Assembly (NCBI RefSeq): GCF_002088275.1
Contig: NZ_AQQS01000002.1
Coordinates: 124,001 to 188,000 of the forward strand
Origin: Aurantimonas sp. 22II-16-19i
Lineage (GTDB): Bacteria > Pseudomonadota > Alphaproteobacteria > Rhizobiales > Rhizobiaceae
Direction of reading: 5' to 3'
Length of the DNA: 64,000 nt
The translations under genes and the position numbers were made by a program. The notes beneath the pieces were generated by a model. That model was given only the letters and a program-made list of their open reading frames with translations. It did no database searches and was not told where the DNA came from. Of this stretch, positions 1 through 10,105 are shown piece by piece (position 1 is the first letter of the stretch; the number at the start of each line of letters is the position of its first letter).

Positions 1-186
1 GCGGGGGCTGCGCCACTGGGGCGATAGGGGTGGAGGCAGGGATTGGCGAGCGGCGGATCAAAATGAGGGGCGATCATGAACCGAAGCGGCACGGAAGGGG
101 CAGAGGGCGCGAGCGCCAACACCCGCGGCTCGCCCTCGCGGTGACGGCTCCACGCCCATCGACATGTCGAAAAGACGGTCGCGGAA

Positions 187-591
187 GTGCTTGGCGAGAT
201 CGTCTGGCTGATGAGCCAGGACAAGGTCGAGCGTCACCGGCCGATCAGCGATCTGGAGCGCCAGGTGATGCCGGCGATCCTCTATCGCGAGTTCCGGATT
301 TTCTACATACCCCAGGAGATGGGGCTGGACAGCCAGCCTAGGTTGGTCAAGCCGGAGGCGGGGAAGCCTGCGTTGGAGGCGGATGGCGACCCCGGCTTGC
401 CGCTGATGCCGATCGGGGCGGTGCTTTGGGCAATGGTTTCGGATGCGGTGGCGAAAATGATCGAAGAGAATCCGAAAGCGCTCGAAAAATTGCGGCCGGA
501 GCAATGGCGATCTGGAAGCCAGAAAGTCATTGTGCGGATCATTGCGGCCATGGGCGGGGCGAACGAAATGGTTCGAGAGGCATCGAAATGA
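187..591 (+). CDS. HlyC-like toxin-activating lysine acyltransferase homologue, 5' end damaged, catalytic residues replaced
   Basis: The 134 residues match the RTX-toxin acyltransferase (HlyC/RtxC) family: LGEIVWLMSQ at 2-11, SDLERQVMP at 21-29 and a WRSGSQKV...IIAAMGG block at 107-124. Family members move an acyl chain from acyl-ACP to lysines of an RTX protoxin in the cytosol. Aligned by eye, the catalytic His of the HlyC SPLHR motif falls on Glu15, and the catalytic Asp of the FIDWIAPFG motif on Arg117, so activity is doubtful. Residues 42-73 look like an insertion. The GTG at 187 is only the first start in this frame. A better start, ATG 76 behind GAGGGG, hits TGA at 142, and a second ATG at 164 is one base out of frame. 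The stop overlaps the next ATG (ATGA). No RTX toxin is in the window. Confidence 0.6.
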   Translation: MLGEIVWLMSQDKVERHRPISDLERQVMPAILYREFRIFYIPQEMGLDSQPRLVKPEAGKPALEADGDPGLPLMPIGAVLWAMVSDAVAKMIEENPKALEKLRPEQWRSGSQKVIVRIIAAMGGANEMVREASK

Positions 592-1385
592 AATTCTCCG
601 TGACTCGAATTTTCGCGACCGTAACATCTGCCATTCTGGTTGTTATGTCCACTTCTTGTGCAGATGGTTTCGCCCAAGGCTCCTGCCTCGAATCGAGTAT
701 GGAGAGAGTTGACGATACGCAATATGATAAATCTGAATCCGATTCTAAAGAAATAATCATAAAAATTGGCGAAGAGATTCTTCAAGTGCCGAGCGGGTAT
801 TTTCAGATGCGGCCAGGACACGATATGTGGAACAAAAGCGTAATTGATCAGAATGATATCAGTTCACTAGTTTCGTGGGATAGATTTAGTGCCGCGTTTT
901 GGATGCCCAGTCTAAAATGGCCTGAAGGCTATCCCGTTCATTCCAAGATGCGGAATCTTTGTGGAAGCTCAAAGGCTCAAGCGCGTCGAAACAAATATAT
1001 AGTGGAATTCAGAGTGCTGCTCCCTTGGGGGGAACTAAATAAGAATAATTCAAATTTTACCACACCATCAGAACGCTTAGAAAATGGTATAAAATACGGA
1101 TTAAATCCCCCAAAAGTTAAGATCACTGAATTTGGGATTCTGAGGTATCCAAGGATAAACGGAAAAAAAGTCGATTATTTCTACAAAGATGTCGATTTAT
1201 TTGAACTTAAGCTGATATGCTCTAATGATTCTGGTGTGCCTAATCCTTTATGTTATGGGTATGTATTGTATTATGAGGAAGGGCTCGGTTTCTTTATTCG
1301 TTTTCCCGAGGCATATTTGCCAGAATGGCGCGATAACGTCGAAGCTGTGCATTCATTGTTGGCAAAGTGGCGTGCAAAAATCTAG
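588..1385 (+). CDS. AT-rich exported protein of unknown function
   Basis: A 265-aa protein that I do not recognise. Residues 1-30 form a signal peptide (MKF..R, hydrophobic ATVTSAILVVM, then STSCADGFAQ). A Cys inside STSC could be a weak lipoprotein site, but the lipobox is poor. The mature part is rich in Asn, Lys, Tyr and Trp, with aromatic stretches such as WDRFSAAFWMPSLKWPEGY. The ATG overlaps the stop of the HlyC-like gene, so the two are translationally coupled and presumably functionally linked. Base composition is strikingly low in GC, roughly 40% by eye against nearly 70% around it, and codons end often in A or T. This points to recent transfer. It could be a periplasmic partner or an immunity-like protein, but nothing proves that. 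Confidence 0.75.
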   Translation: MKFSVTRIFATVTSAILVVMSTSCADGFAQGSCLESSMERVDDTQYDKSESDSKEIIIKIGEEILQVPSGYFQMRPGHDMWNKSVIDQNDISSLVSWDRFSAAFWMPSLKWPEGYPVHSKMRNLCGSSKAQARRNKYIVEFRVLLPWGELNKNNSNFTTPSERLENGIKYGLNPPKVKITEFGILRYPRINGKKVDYFYKDVDLFELKLICSNDSGVPNPLCYGYVLYYEEGLGFFIRFPEAYLPEWRDNVEAVHSLLAKWRAKI

Positions 1386-1768
1386 AAATTGTATTTTATT
1401 GACTTGGCCTCAGAGTTTGAAGCGCGCGATTTCTAGTAGCAGTGATTTCATCCGGATCGGCGCGCCAGGCGAAGGGTTTGGGATCGTTCGCGTGTATTCC
1501 GCCAGGAAGCGTTTGATGGCGGCCTGTGGAGTGGACCCCATTTCGCCAGACAGGCGGCAGTTGGGACCAGAGTATCGGCTGCGTCGTGGATCCGGTGTCG
1601 AAGGGCGTAGACGCTCGTCCGGACGGGCATGAACTGCTGCGGGTCGTCCGGCCCGCCTTCCGTCATACGTCCGAGAAGACGCGCTTGAAGAAGCACCCGG
1701 ATGCCTCCGCCGATTGCCGGCCCTCCGGTCTTCTGGTCAGTCTGCGGCGTTCGAGCTAGAATGGGCGC
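1386..1768. other. intergenic stretch without a supported gene
   Basis: The first 60 bases continue the AT-rich composition of the preceding gene, then composition jumps back to high GC at about 1420-1450. This probably marks the edge of the transferred segment. Open frames here have no recognisable domain, no ribosome binding site and no convincing codon bias. No tRNA or insertion sequence end was found. Confidence 0.4.
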
Positions 1769-2035
1769 ATGACGATGCGACTGACCCCGGAACAAGAGGC
1801 AATCGTGGCCACGGCGCTGGCCCAAGGTTTGGCGAGCAGCGCCGAAAATTTCGTTTCCGAGGCCCTGCGCAAACAGGCCGCAGAGTTGGGGCGGAAGGCC
1901 GAGGTGGATGCCTGGCTTCGTGACGTCGTGGTCCCGGCGCATCATGAATTCATGAAGAACCCGTCAGGGGGTGTCCCGGCACGTGACCTTCTGGCGACCA
2001 TCAGGGCGCGGCGCAGGTCCGAAGAAGACGGCTAG
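1769..2035 (+). CDS. antitoxin of a ParDE/RelBE-like pair
   Basis: An 88-aa protein whose N-terminus (MTMRLTPEQEAIVATALAQG) and following SAENFVSEALRKQ helix resemble the ribbon-helix-helix/CopG-type DNA-binding part of ParD-like antitoxins. The C-terminal half is charged, as in toxin-neutralising tails. Its TAG stop shares the G with the GTG start of the downstream toxin-like frame, an arrangement typical of type II toxin-antitoxin operons. By family knowledge it would bind its own promoter and mask the toxin. The toxin frame is broken, so the antitoxin may be an orphan or may still silence related toxins elsewhere. The family call rests on size, context and the helix pattern; sequence divergence leaves ParD versus other RHH types open. 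Confidence 0.6.
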   Translation: MTMRLTPEQEAIVATALAQGLASSAENFVSEALRKQAAELGRKAEVDAWLRDVVVPAHHEFMKNPSGGVPARDLLATIRARRRSEEDG

Positions 2036-2312
2036 TGGACGTCTTCGTCACGCCGTCGGCTATCGCCGATCTCGACAAACTCCATCGCTACATTGCCGGA
2101 CAGTCTTCCGAAGAGCGCGCTGACGGTTATATCGCGCGCATTCAGGCGTATCTGAGGGGATCGCGACGTTCCCGAAACGGGGCACCGCCCATGACGATCT
2201 GCTGGCCGGCTTGCGCACGGTCGGCTTCGAGCGTGGTGCGACGATTGCATTCGTCGTGACCGAGCAAGTGGTCTGGATCCAGGGCGTGTTCTATGCGGGA
2301 CGGGACTGGTGA
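2035..2312 (+). pseudogene. ParE/RelE-family toxin with a one-base frameshift
   Basis: The frame starts at GTG 2035 with DVFVTPSAIADLDKLHRYIAGQSSEERADGY, a typical ParE opening with two helices. After AYLRG at about 2159 the match moves to another frame, which reads IATFPKRGTAHDDLLAGLR, then TVGFERGATIAFVVTEQ, and ends VFYAGRDW at TGA 2310-2312. That second part is the classic ParE tail, with a beta-sheet and a C-terminal GRDW-like motif. Adding one G to the GGGG run at about 2156-2159 joins the two parts into a 92-residue toxin. As written, translation stops at 2259 with an unrelated tail. Either the toxin is inactivated, common for degenerate modules, or the homopolymer was miscounted in assembly. 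Confidence 0.65.
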
Positions 2313-2422
2313 GCCCAGTTTCAGCCCGGCGGCATTTGACGGACGACTCACCTGACGCCCTTGTGATGCCGCTTTGCCACGCCCGTCACACCCCTGCCCG
2401 GCTGATCGGCGAGAACGGCGCC

Positions 2423-3964
2423 ATGACGAATTCGCTCCGCCTCCTCCGCCGCGGCCTTGCCGCCATGCTCTTCATTGCCGCAGCAGTCGTCGCTTCGCCC
2501 CAAGGAGCAGGTGCGCAGGCCTCCAATGAGACCGGCATCCTGGCGCTGCTGCCCGAGACCGCGACCAGCCGGCACAATGTGTCGCTCGGCGAGACGCAGC
2601 TCGACTACACGGCCGAGGCGGGCACGCTGCCGATCCGCCAGGGGGACGGCACCACGACGGCGAAGATCTTCTATGTCGCCTACACTGCCGACGAACCCGA
2701 CGAAGCACGAGCCTCGCCCCGGCCGCTGACCTTCGTGTTCAATGGCGGGCCCGGCGCCGCCTCGGCCTATCTGAACATCGGCGCCCTCGGGCCGCGCATC
2801 GTCGCCGACACCGGCGACGGCAGCATCCCGCCGCCGCCGGCGCGGCTCGTCGACAACCCCGATACCTGGCTCGCCTTCACCGATCTCGTCTTCGTCGATC
2901 CGGTCGGCACCGGCTACAGCCGCGCGGCCGATCCGAAGAACGACGGTGACTTCTGGGGCGTCGAGGCCGACCGCGAGGCGATGGCCGCCTTCATCCGGCT
3001 CTATCTCACGCAGAAGGAGCGCACGACCTCACCGATCTTCCTGGCCGGCGAGAGCTATGGCGGCTTCCGCGCGGCGCTGCTCGCCAAGGCGCTGCCGGAC
3101 AAATCGGGGGTTGCGGTGAGCGGCGTCGTGATGATCTCGCCGGCGCTCGATTTCTCGCTCCTCTTCGGCCATCAGACCGCGCAGATCCTCCCCTTTGCCG
3201 TCGGATTGCCCTCCATGGCCGCGGTGAACTTCATGCGGCAGGGCGTCGCCGATCGCGCCGAGATGAAGGACCGGCTGAAACCGGTGGAGGACTATGCCCT
3301 CGGCGATTATCTCACCGCACTGGCGGCGGGGCCGGAAGCGACGCGGCAGCGCGCCAGCGGCCGGGTCGCCAAACTCACCGGCCTTTCGCCGGATCTCGTC
3401 AGGCGCCGGTTCGCGGCGATCTCGCTCTCGACCTTCGCCAGCCTCTTCGAGCGGGACGGAGGCAAGGTCCTCAGCCGCTACGACGGCGCGGTCTCGGGGC
3501 CGGGGACCGGCGCGGACATGTCGTTCGCCCACGGCCCGGACCCGATCCTCGACCGCATGGGGCCGATCTGGACCTCGGCCTATGTCGGCTATCTGCGCGG
3601 CGAACTCGGTTTCCGGACGGACATCAGCTATCGCCTCCTCAATGGCGAGATCAGCCGCGGCTGGGACTATGGCAATGGCGGCTCCGACCAGGGTTATGCC
3701 GACGCCATGGGAGACCTGCAGGAGGCGCGGGCCTACAATCCGGCGCTGCGGGTGCTGATCGCCGGCGGCTACACCGACCTTGCGACGCCCTATTTCGCCT
3801 CGCGCTATCTCGTCTCGCAGCTGCCGCCGCTGGCCGGCGCGGCGCCGATCGAGATCGAGGACTATCTCGGCGGGCACATGATGTATCTGAGGCCCGACAG
3901 CCGGCGGGCGCTGACGCAGGACGTGAGACGGCTCTACGGGCAGGCGGCGAATGCTCGTCCGTGA
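2423..3964 (+). CDS. secreted serine carboxypeptidase-like (S10 family) peptidase
   Basis: A 513-aa S10 peptidase of the alpha/beta-hydrolase fold. The oxyanion motif NGGPG is at 107-111, the nucleophile Ser211 lies in GESYGG, Asp452 in GGYTDLATPY and His485 in GGHMMYL. The chosen ATG gives a clean signal peptide (SLRLLRRGLAAMLFIAAAVVAS...AQA, cut near residue 32), so it acts in the periplasm or outside the cell. A longer frame opens at 2309 but would bury this signal. Bacterial S10 proteins remove C-terminal residues from peptides; the exact substrate is unknown. It stands alone, with the broken toxin upstream and a small exported peptide gene downstream. Length matches bacterial relatives. 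Confidence 0.85.
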   Translation: MTNSLRLLRRGLAAMLFIAAAVVASPQGAGAQASNETGILALLPETATSRHNVSLGETQLDYTAEAGTLPIRQGDGTTTAKIFYVAYTADEPDEARASPRPLTFVFNGGPGAASAYLNIGALGPRIVADTGDGSIPPPPARLVDNPDTWLAFTDLVFVDPVGTGYSRAADPKNDGDFWGVEADREAMAAFIRLYLTQKERTTSPIFLAGESYGGFRAALLAKALPDKSGVAVSGVVMISPALDFSLLFGHQTAQILPFAVGLPSMAAVNFMRQGVADRAEMKDRLKPVEDYALGDYLTALAAGPEATRQRASGRVAKLTGLSPDLVRRRFAAISLSTFASLFERDGGKVLSRYDGAVSGPGTGADMSFAHGPDPILDRMGPIWTSAYVGYLRGELGFRTDISYRLLNGEISRGWDYGNGGSDQGYADAMGDLQEARAYNPALRVLIAGGYTDLATPYFASRYLVSQLPPLAGAAPIEIEDYLGGHMMYLRPDSRRALTQDVRRLYGQAANARP

Positions 3965-4121
3965 CCCTTCATCCGCAGCCGCGCCATCGCCGCGCCTCAG
4001 CTGTATGGACGAGGCCGGTTTCCCCTGTGATCCCCATCACGGATGACGGGGCGGGCGAGGGGTAGCTTCCGGACATGGGCGGCGCCGGAAGCGCCGCCGT
4101 CAACGAAGAGGAAGCCGACCG

Positions 4122-4337
4122 ATGACCAGCAGAGCCATTCTCGCGACCGCCGCCATCCTCACCACTGCCGGTTTCGCCCTCGCTCCGGTTCCCGCTGCGG
4201 CCAGCATGAAGACCGCTGCCGCCGTCGTCGTCAGTGTTCCAGGAACCGACGCCTTCGACGGCCTGACGATGGGAAGCCGCGTTTTCGAGAACTGCAGGCA
4301 GCGAAACCGGCGGGTGGAGATCGTCGTCCGCCCGTGA
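4122..4337 (+). CDS. small exported protein with an OmpA-like tail
   Basis: A 71-aa product starting at an ATG behind a good ribosome binding site (GAGGAAG). Residues 1-27 are a signal peptide (TSRAILATAAILTTAGFALA...AAA). The mature part is only about 44 residues, and its last ten, NRRVEIVVRP, look like the extreme C-terminus of OmpA-family domains, where NRRVEI is a usual ending. The middle of an OmpA domain is absent. This could be the remnant of a larger OmpA-type gene after an internal deletion, or a genuine small periplasmic peptide. No function is assigned. Confidence 0.45.
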   Translation: MTSRAILATAAILTTAGFALAPVPAAASMKTAAAVVVSVPGTDAFDGLTMGSRVFENCRQRNRRVEIVVRP

Positions 4338-4813
4338 CGGTGGGCGACGAGAACGGGCCGGGATGGGCCGGCCCGGCAATCTCGGTGGACCATCGCGCAG
4401 ATGCGCTGCCGAGGCTTTCGCCGGAACGGTGATCGGCGGGACCGCTAGGCCGTCGACTGACGCCATGGGGGGGTAAGCTGAAGCGCTGCGCGGGCTTGAA
4501 ACCAGCGGGCAGGGCTCCTTGTCGCTGGCGCGGCTGCGTCGACGGCTGCGCTTGCGACAGAACGACGATGGTTGCCTGCAGGAGCGTGTCGATACTCGGG
4601 GATGGGCTCGGCGACGGATCCACCGCGGAAGGGACGGACGCCGGATGATCCACGATCTCGGCCATGACAAGGTCGCGGGCTTCAGATTCGCAACGCTCGC
4701 GGCTTTCCGGGATCTCGTGGACCCGATGCTGCGATCAGCACGTGATGCAGCGATCGGTGTCGATCACGGCCTGACCGAGCCGGCAGCCTGTTCCGGCGTC
4801 GCCGCACCGTTGC
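4338..4813. other. intergenic stretch without a supported gene
   Basis: Several open frames cross this stretch on both strands, but they are arginine-, proline- and serine-rich, lack ribosome binding sites and show no known motif. I see no RNA gene or mobile element. Confidence 0.35.
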
Positions 4814-4900
4814 TCAGAAGATCAGCATCAACAGGCCGACGACGACCAGAAGGCCGATGAGAAAGATGATTCCGATGGTTCCGCCGATGAATTTCAGCAT
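4814..4900 (-). CDS. 28-aa membrane peptide
   Basis: A short minus-strand gene for MLKFIGGTIGIIFLIG followed by LLVVVGLLMLIF, 28 residues in total. Apart from Lys3 it is one continuous hydrophobic helix, so a single-span inner-membrane peptide is expected. A GGAA-containing ribosome binding site lies just upstream of the ATG. Very similar tiny membrane proteins are common in rhizobial genomes and often go unannotated because of their length. Function is unknown. It lies upstream of, and on the same strand as, nothing obvious; a CsbD-family stress gene is 100 bases further on. Confidence 0.6.
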   Translation of the reverse strand: MLKFIGGTIGIIFLIGLLVVVGLLMLIF

Positions 4901-5006
4901 GATGTTCCGATCTGATCGTTTGCCGTGATGGCCTTGGCGATAGCGTTCTCACGCGGACCTTCGGCTGCATCCGGGACATTTCTGGCCGCAAGATTCCGGC
5001 TGGGGA

Positions 5007-5189
5007 TCAATTCTTGAACTGATCCTTGATGGCATCCTTGGCCTTGCCGTAGTTCTTTTCGGTCTTTCCCTCGGTTCGATCTGCGGTCCCTTCGTTCTGG
5101 ACCTCGCGATCGCCGGTGGCGTTGCCGACCGTTTCCTTGATCTTTCCGCCGATTTCCTTGGCCGTGCCTTTGGTCTGATGATCCGCCAT
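5007..5189 (-). CDS. CsbD-family stress-response protein
   Basis: A 60-aa hydrophilic protein with the CsbD pattern: MADHQTKGTAKEIGGKIKE, then TVGNATGDREVQNEG and repeated Gly-Lys-Thr/Lys-rich heptads to KDAIKDQFKN. CsbD proteins are small, poorly structured, abundant cytosolic proteins induced by general stress in many bacteria; biochemical function is not established. The ATG has a strong ribosome binding site (GGAGAAA). A longer frame running up to 5357 is an artefact without its own start signal. It is monocistronic, with about 270 bases of empty sequence between it and the glycogen operon's last gene. Confidence 0.9.
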   Translation of the reverse strand: MADHQTKGTAKEIGGKIKETVGNATGDREVQNEGTADRTEGKTEKNYGKAKDAIKDQFKN

Positions 5190-5462
5190 GCCGTTTCTCC
5201 TGTCCGCTTCCAATAGGTGATCGCTGCGAGACGATGCCCGCACTCGTGGCGAACGGGCGTCGGAACCGACGGTTCCGGACGGCGGCGTGCTTTTTCGCGG
5301 AGCGGACGCCCCGGCCACGCTGCCAGCGCGGTCGGGGCGTCCGTCCGATCGTCTCACTGGATCTGGAGGAAGCGAGGTGGAAAGAGCGGCTGCAGGTTGC
5401 GGAACGCGTCGGCGCGGATGCCTATGCCGCGCCCGTCATCCCGCCGCTCGGCAGCCTGGGGC

Positions 5463-7094
<1,632 letters not shown>

Positions 7095-8540
7095 CTATTC
7101 TTTCGTCAGATCGCGGTAGAGGCCGGCATAGAGCGCGGCGCTCTTGTCCCAGGAAACGTCCGCCTTCATAGCGGCGACTTGCATCTTCCGCCAGACGGCG
7201 GCGTCCGCGTAGAGCTCCAGCGAGCGGTCTATCGCCTCGAGAAGGGCGTCCGTAGTGGGCGACGGGAAGATCACGCCTGTCGCCGCCCCGGCATTGACGG
7301 CGGCATAGTTGGCGTCGACGACCGTGTCGGCGAGGCCGCCGACCTTGGCGACGATGGGAATGCAGCCGTAGCGCAGGCCATAGAGCTGGGTGAGGCCGCA
7401 GGGCTCGAAGCGCGACGGGATGAGGATCGCGTCGGCGCCGGCCTGTACCCGATGCGACAGCGTCTCGTCATAGCCGATCCTGACGCCGACACGGTCCGGA
7501 TGGCGGGAATGGGCGGCCTGGAAGGCGCCTTCGATCATCGCCTCGCCGGAGCCGACGACGACGAGGCGTACGCCGCGCGCGACGATCTCGTCGCAGATGT
7601 CGGCGACGAGATCGAGCCCCTTCTGCCAGGTCAGCCGGCTGACCACGGCGAAGATCGGACCGTCCTCCCGCCTGAGGCCGAACTCGCCCTCGAGCGCCCG
7701 CTTGTCGTGGACCCGCGGTTTCAGGTTCCGCGCCGAATAGGGCGCGGCGATCGCCGGGTCGCCGGCGGGATCCCAGACCGTCGTGTCGATGCCATTGACG
7801 ATGCCGACGAGGCGCGAGCCGCGACCGAGCAGGAGGCCGTCGAGCCCCATGCCGCCGCCGGGCGTGACGATCTCCTTGGCATAGGTGGGGCTGACCGTGG
7901 TGACGACGTCGCAGGCGTGCAGGCCGCCCTTGAGGTAGCCGACATTGCCGTAATACTCGACGCCCTCGATCGACCAGCTCGTCGGCGGCAGCTCCAGCTG
8001 CGGGAAGATCGCCGCCGGATAGTTGCCCTGGAAGGCGAGGTTGTGGATGGTCAGCGCCGTCTTCGGCCGCGGCCGGTTGGAGGCGGCGAGATAGACCGGC
8101 GTCAGCGCCGCCTGCCAGTCGTGGACGTGGACGATGTCCGGCAGGAAGCCCGGAACCGCCCCTTGCGCCACCATCGCACCGGCCTTCGACAGGGCGGCGA
8201 AGCGCCGCCAGTTGTCGGCGTAGTCGTGGCCGCCGGCATCGGTATAGGGCCCGCCCAGACGGTCGTAGAGCTCGGGCATGTCGAGGACGAAGAGCTTCAG
8301 GCCGTGAAGCGTCACCGCGAGGATGCGCGCCGCCCCGCCGAGGACCGGCTCCAGCGGCAGGACCGCGACGTCGGCACCGGCCGTCTCGATCGCCTTCAGC
8401 ACGACGGGGTAGCCGGGCAGCATGGTGACGACGTCGCAGTCGTGAGCGGCGAGGGCGAAGGGCAGGGCACCGGCGACGTCGGCCAGCCCCCCGGTCTTGA
8501 TCAGCGGGAAGGCTTCGGAGGCAATGGCGAGAATCTGCAT
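7095..8540 (-). CDS. glgA: glycogen synthase (ADP-glucose)
   Basis: A 481-aa GT5 glycosyltransferase that adds glucose from ADP-glucose to the growing alpha-1,4-glucan. The ADP-glucose-binding KTGGLADV is at 15-22, and the C-terminal catalytic region PSRFEPCGLTQLYG at 375-388 carries the conserved Glu379. The second nucleotide-binding half includes SRLTWQKGLDL. It starts seven bases after the glgC stop and ends three bases before pgm, so the three are co-transcribed. Size fits bacterial GlgA (about 480 residues). With no glgB in this operon, its product would be linear unless a branching enzyme is encoded elsewhere. Confidence 0.95.
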   Translation of the reverse strand: MQILAIASEAFPLIKTGGLADVAGALPFALAAHDCDVVTMLPGYPVVLKAIETAGADVAVLPLEPVLGGAARILAVTLHGLKLFVLDMPELYDRLGGPYTDAGGHDYADNWRRFAALSKAGAMVAQGAVPGFLPDIVHVHDWQAALTPVYLAASNRPRPKTALTIHNLAFQGNYPAAIFPQLELPPTSWSIEGVEYYGNVGYLKGGLHACDVVTTVSPTYAKEIVTPGGGMGLDGLLLGRGSRLVGIVNGIDTTVWDPAGDPAIAAPYSARNLKPRVHDKRALEGEFGLRREDGPIFAVVSRLTWQKGLDLVADICDEIVARGVRLVVVGSGEAMIEGAFQAAHSRHPDRVGVRIGYDETLSHRVQAGADAILIPSRFEPCGLTQLYGLRYGCIPIVAKVGGLADTVVDANYAAVNAGAATGVIFPSPTTDALLEAIDRSLELYADAAVWRKMQVAAMKADVSWDKSAALYAGLYRDLTKE

Positions 8541-8547
8541 GGGGTGG

Positions 8548-9822
8548 TCAGTAACTCAACCGCTCGATCATCGGCTTGGTGACGAGGCAGATGCCGGCCT
8601 CCGTACGGCGGAAGCGCTTGGCATCGAGTTCGGGATCCTCGCCGATCACCAGCCCGTCGGGAATGTGGACGCCGCGATCGATGATGGCGTTGCGGATCCG
8701 GACGCTGCGGCCGATGTCGCTCTGGGGCAGGACGACGGCGTGGTCGAGCTGCGAGTAGGAATGTACCCGGACGCCGGTGAACAGGAGGGAGCGGTTGAGC
8801 GCGCCGCCCGAGATGATGCAGTCGCCGGAAACCAGGGACGAGATCGCCATGCCCCGCCGCCCGTCCTCGTCGTGTACGAACTTGGCCGGCGGGTTGATCT
8901 CGGCATAGGTCCAGATCGGCCAGTCGCGGTCGTAGACGTCGAGGGGCGGCACGATGTCGGTCAGGTCGATATTGGCCTGCCAGTAGGCGTCCACCGTGCC
9001 GACGTCGCGCCAGTAGGCCTCGCTGTCCGGCTCCATCGCCGAGCGCACCACCGAGCGGTTGAAGCGGTGGGCGACCGCCTTTCCGTGGCGCACGATGTGG
9101 GGGATGATGTCCTTGCCGAAGTCGCGCTGGGAATTGGGGTCCGACGCGTCGCGGCGCAGCTGGTCCATCAGGAAGTTGGTCTCGAAGACGTAGATGCCCA
9201 TCGAGGCGAGGGCGACGTCGGGCCGTCCCGGGATCGACGGCGGATCCTTGGGCTTCTCGACGAAATCGGTGATCTGGAAGTCCTCGTCGACATGCATGAC
9301 GCCGAAGCCGACCGCCTCCATGCGCGGCACTTCGAGGCATCCCACCGTCACGTCGGCCCCCGAGTCCACATGCTGCTGGAGCATGATCTCGTAGTCCATT
9401 TTATAGATATGGTCGCCGGCGAGGATGACGATGTATTTCGGCGCGTAGGACTCGATGATGTCGATGTTCTGGTAGACCGCGTCCGCCGTGCCGGCATACC
9501 ACTGGTCTTCGGAAACGCGCTGGCTGGCGGGCAGGATGTCGAAGCTCTCGTTGCGGCCCTGACGCAGGAAGTTCCAGCCGTTCTGCAGGTGGCGGATGAG
9601 GCTGTGGGCCTTGTACTGCGTCGCGACGCCGATGCGCCGGATGCCGGAGTTGATCGCATTCGACAGGGCGAAGTCGATGATGCGGGTCTTGCCGCCGAAA
9701 TAGACCGCGGGCTTGGCCCGCGCGTCGGTCAATTCGAGCAGCCGGCTGCCGCGCCCGCCCGCCAGGACATAGGCCATGGCGTCGCGCGCCAGCGGCGCGA
9801 ACGGTCGTCTTTGATCTGCCAT
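8548..9822 (-). CDS. glgC: glucose-1-phosphate adenylyltransferase
   Basis: A 424-aa ADP-glucose pyrophosphorylase, the committed and allosterically controlled step of glycogen synthesis. It shows AGGRGSRL at 21-28, the following KPAVYFGGK and the [21 protein letters not shown] block. A C-terminal left-handed beta-helix part has repeated hydrophobic turns ([17 protein letters not shown]). The ATG at 9822 is chosen because a near-perfect ribosome binding site (AGGGAGGA) sits just before it. An upstream frame to 9957 lacks one. A 283-base gap separates it from glgP, the place where glgB sits in many relatives. Confidence 0.95.
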   Translation of the reverse strand: MADQRRPFAPLARDAMAYVLAGGRGSRLLELTDARAKPAVYFGGKTRIIDFALSNAINSGIRRIGVATQYKAHSLIRHLQNGWNFLRQGRNESFDILPASQRVSEDQWYAGTADAVYQNIDIIESYAPKYIVILAGDHIYKMDYEIMLQQHVDSGADVTVGCLEVPRMEAVGFGVMHVDEDFQITDFVEKPKDPPSIPGRPDVALASMGIYVFETNFLMDQLRRDASDPNSQRDFGKDIIPHIVRHGKAVAHRFNRSVVRSAMEPDSEAYWRDVGTVDAYWQANIDLTDIVPPLDVYDRDWPIWTYAEINPPAKFVHDEDGRRGMAISSLVSGDCIISGGALNRSLLFTGVRVHSYSQLDHAVVLPQSDIGRSVRIRNAIIDRGVHIPDGLVIGEDPELDAKRFRRTEAGICLVTKPMIERLSY

Positions 9823-10105
9823 CGTTCCTCCCTGCTGGCGATCTTTCGGCCGGAAAGGCCGTCTCGTCACCATTCTGGATCGTCCGAAGCGCGGCGACCC
9901 GTGCCTGTTTTCGCCCTCGTCGGTATCGAAGAGTGAAGATAGTGCGGCAACTGTCAAGGAGGATGGGCCGCGGCGGGGAAAGCCGCTGCGCGAAAGTTAG
10001 TCCCACACCAGTCCGTATGCAGTTTTGGCGGGCCCGCCGCGAGGACGAGCCCACCCTGCGTTCGCGTCAGAGGCGAGGCCGATGCCCGGTCTCGCCCTGG
10101 TCGGC

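Noticed and set aside
1520-1570. Possible insertion-sequence end (TGGACCCCA string)
   Set aside because: No matching inverted end, target duplication or transposase remnant was found nearby.
4231-4665. Minus-strand 144-codon frame beginning MAEIVDHPAS
   Set aside because: Pro/Ser/Arg-rich, no ribosome site, overlaps the exported peptide gene on the other strand, and no family is recognisable.
9930-9960. TTGACA box on the minus strand as a glgC promoter
   Set aside because: The -35-like TTGACA is exact, but no acceptable -10 lies 16-18 bases away (TATCTT is only 10 bases off), so a promoter cannot be claimed.
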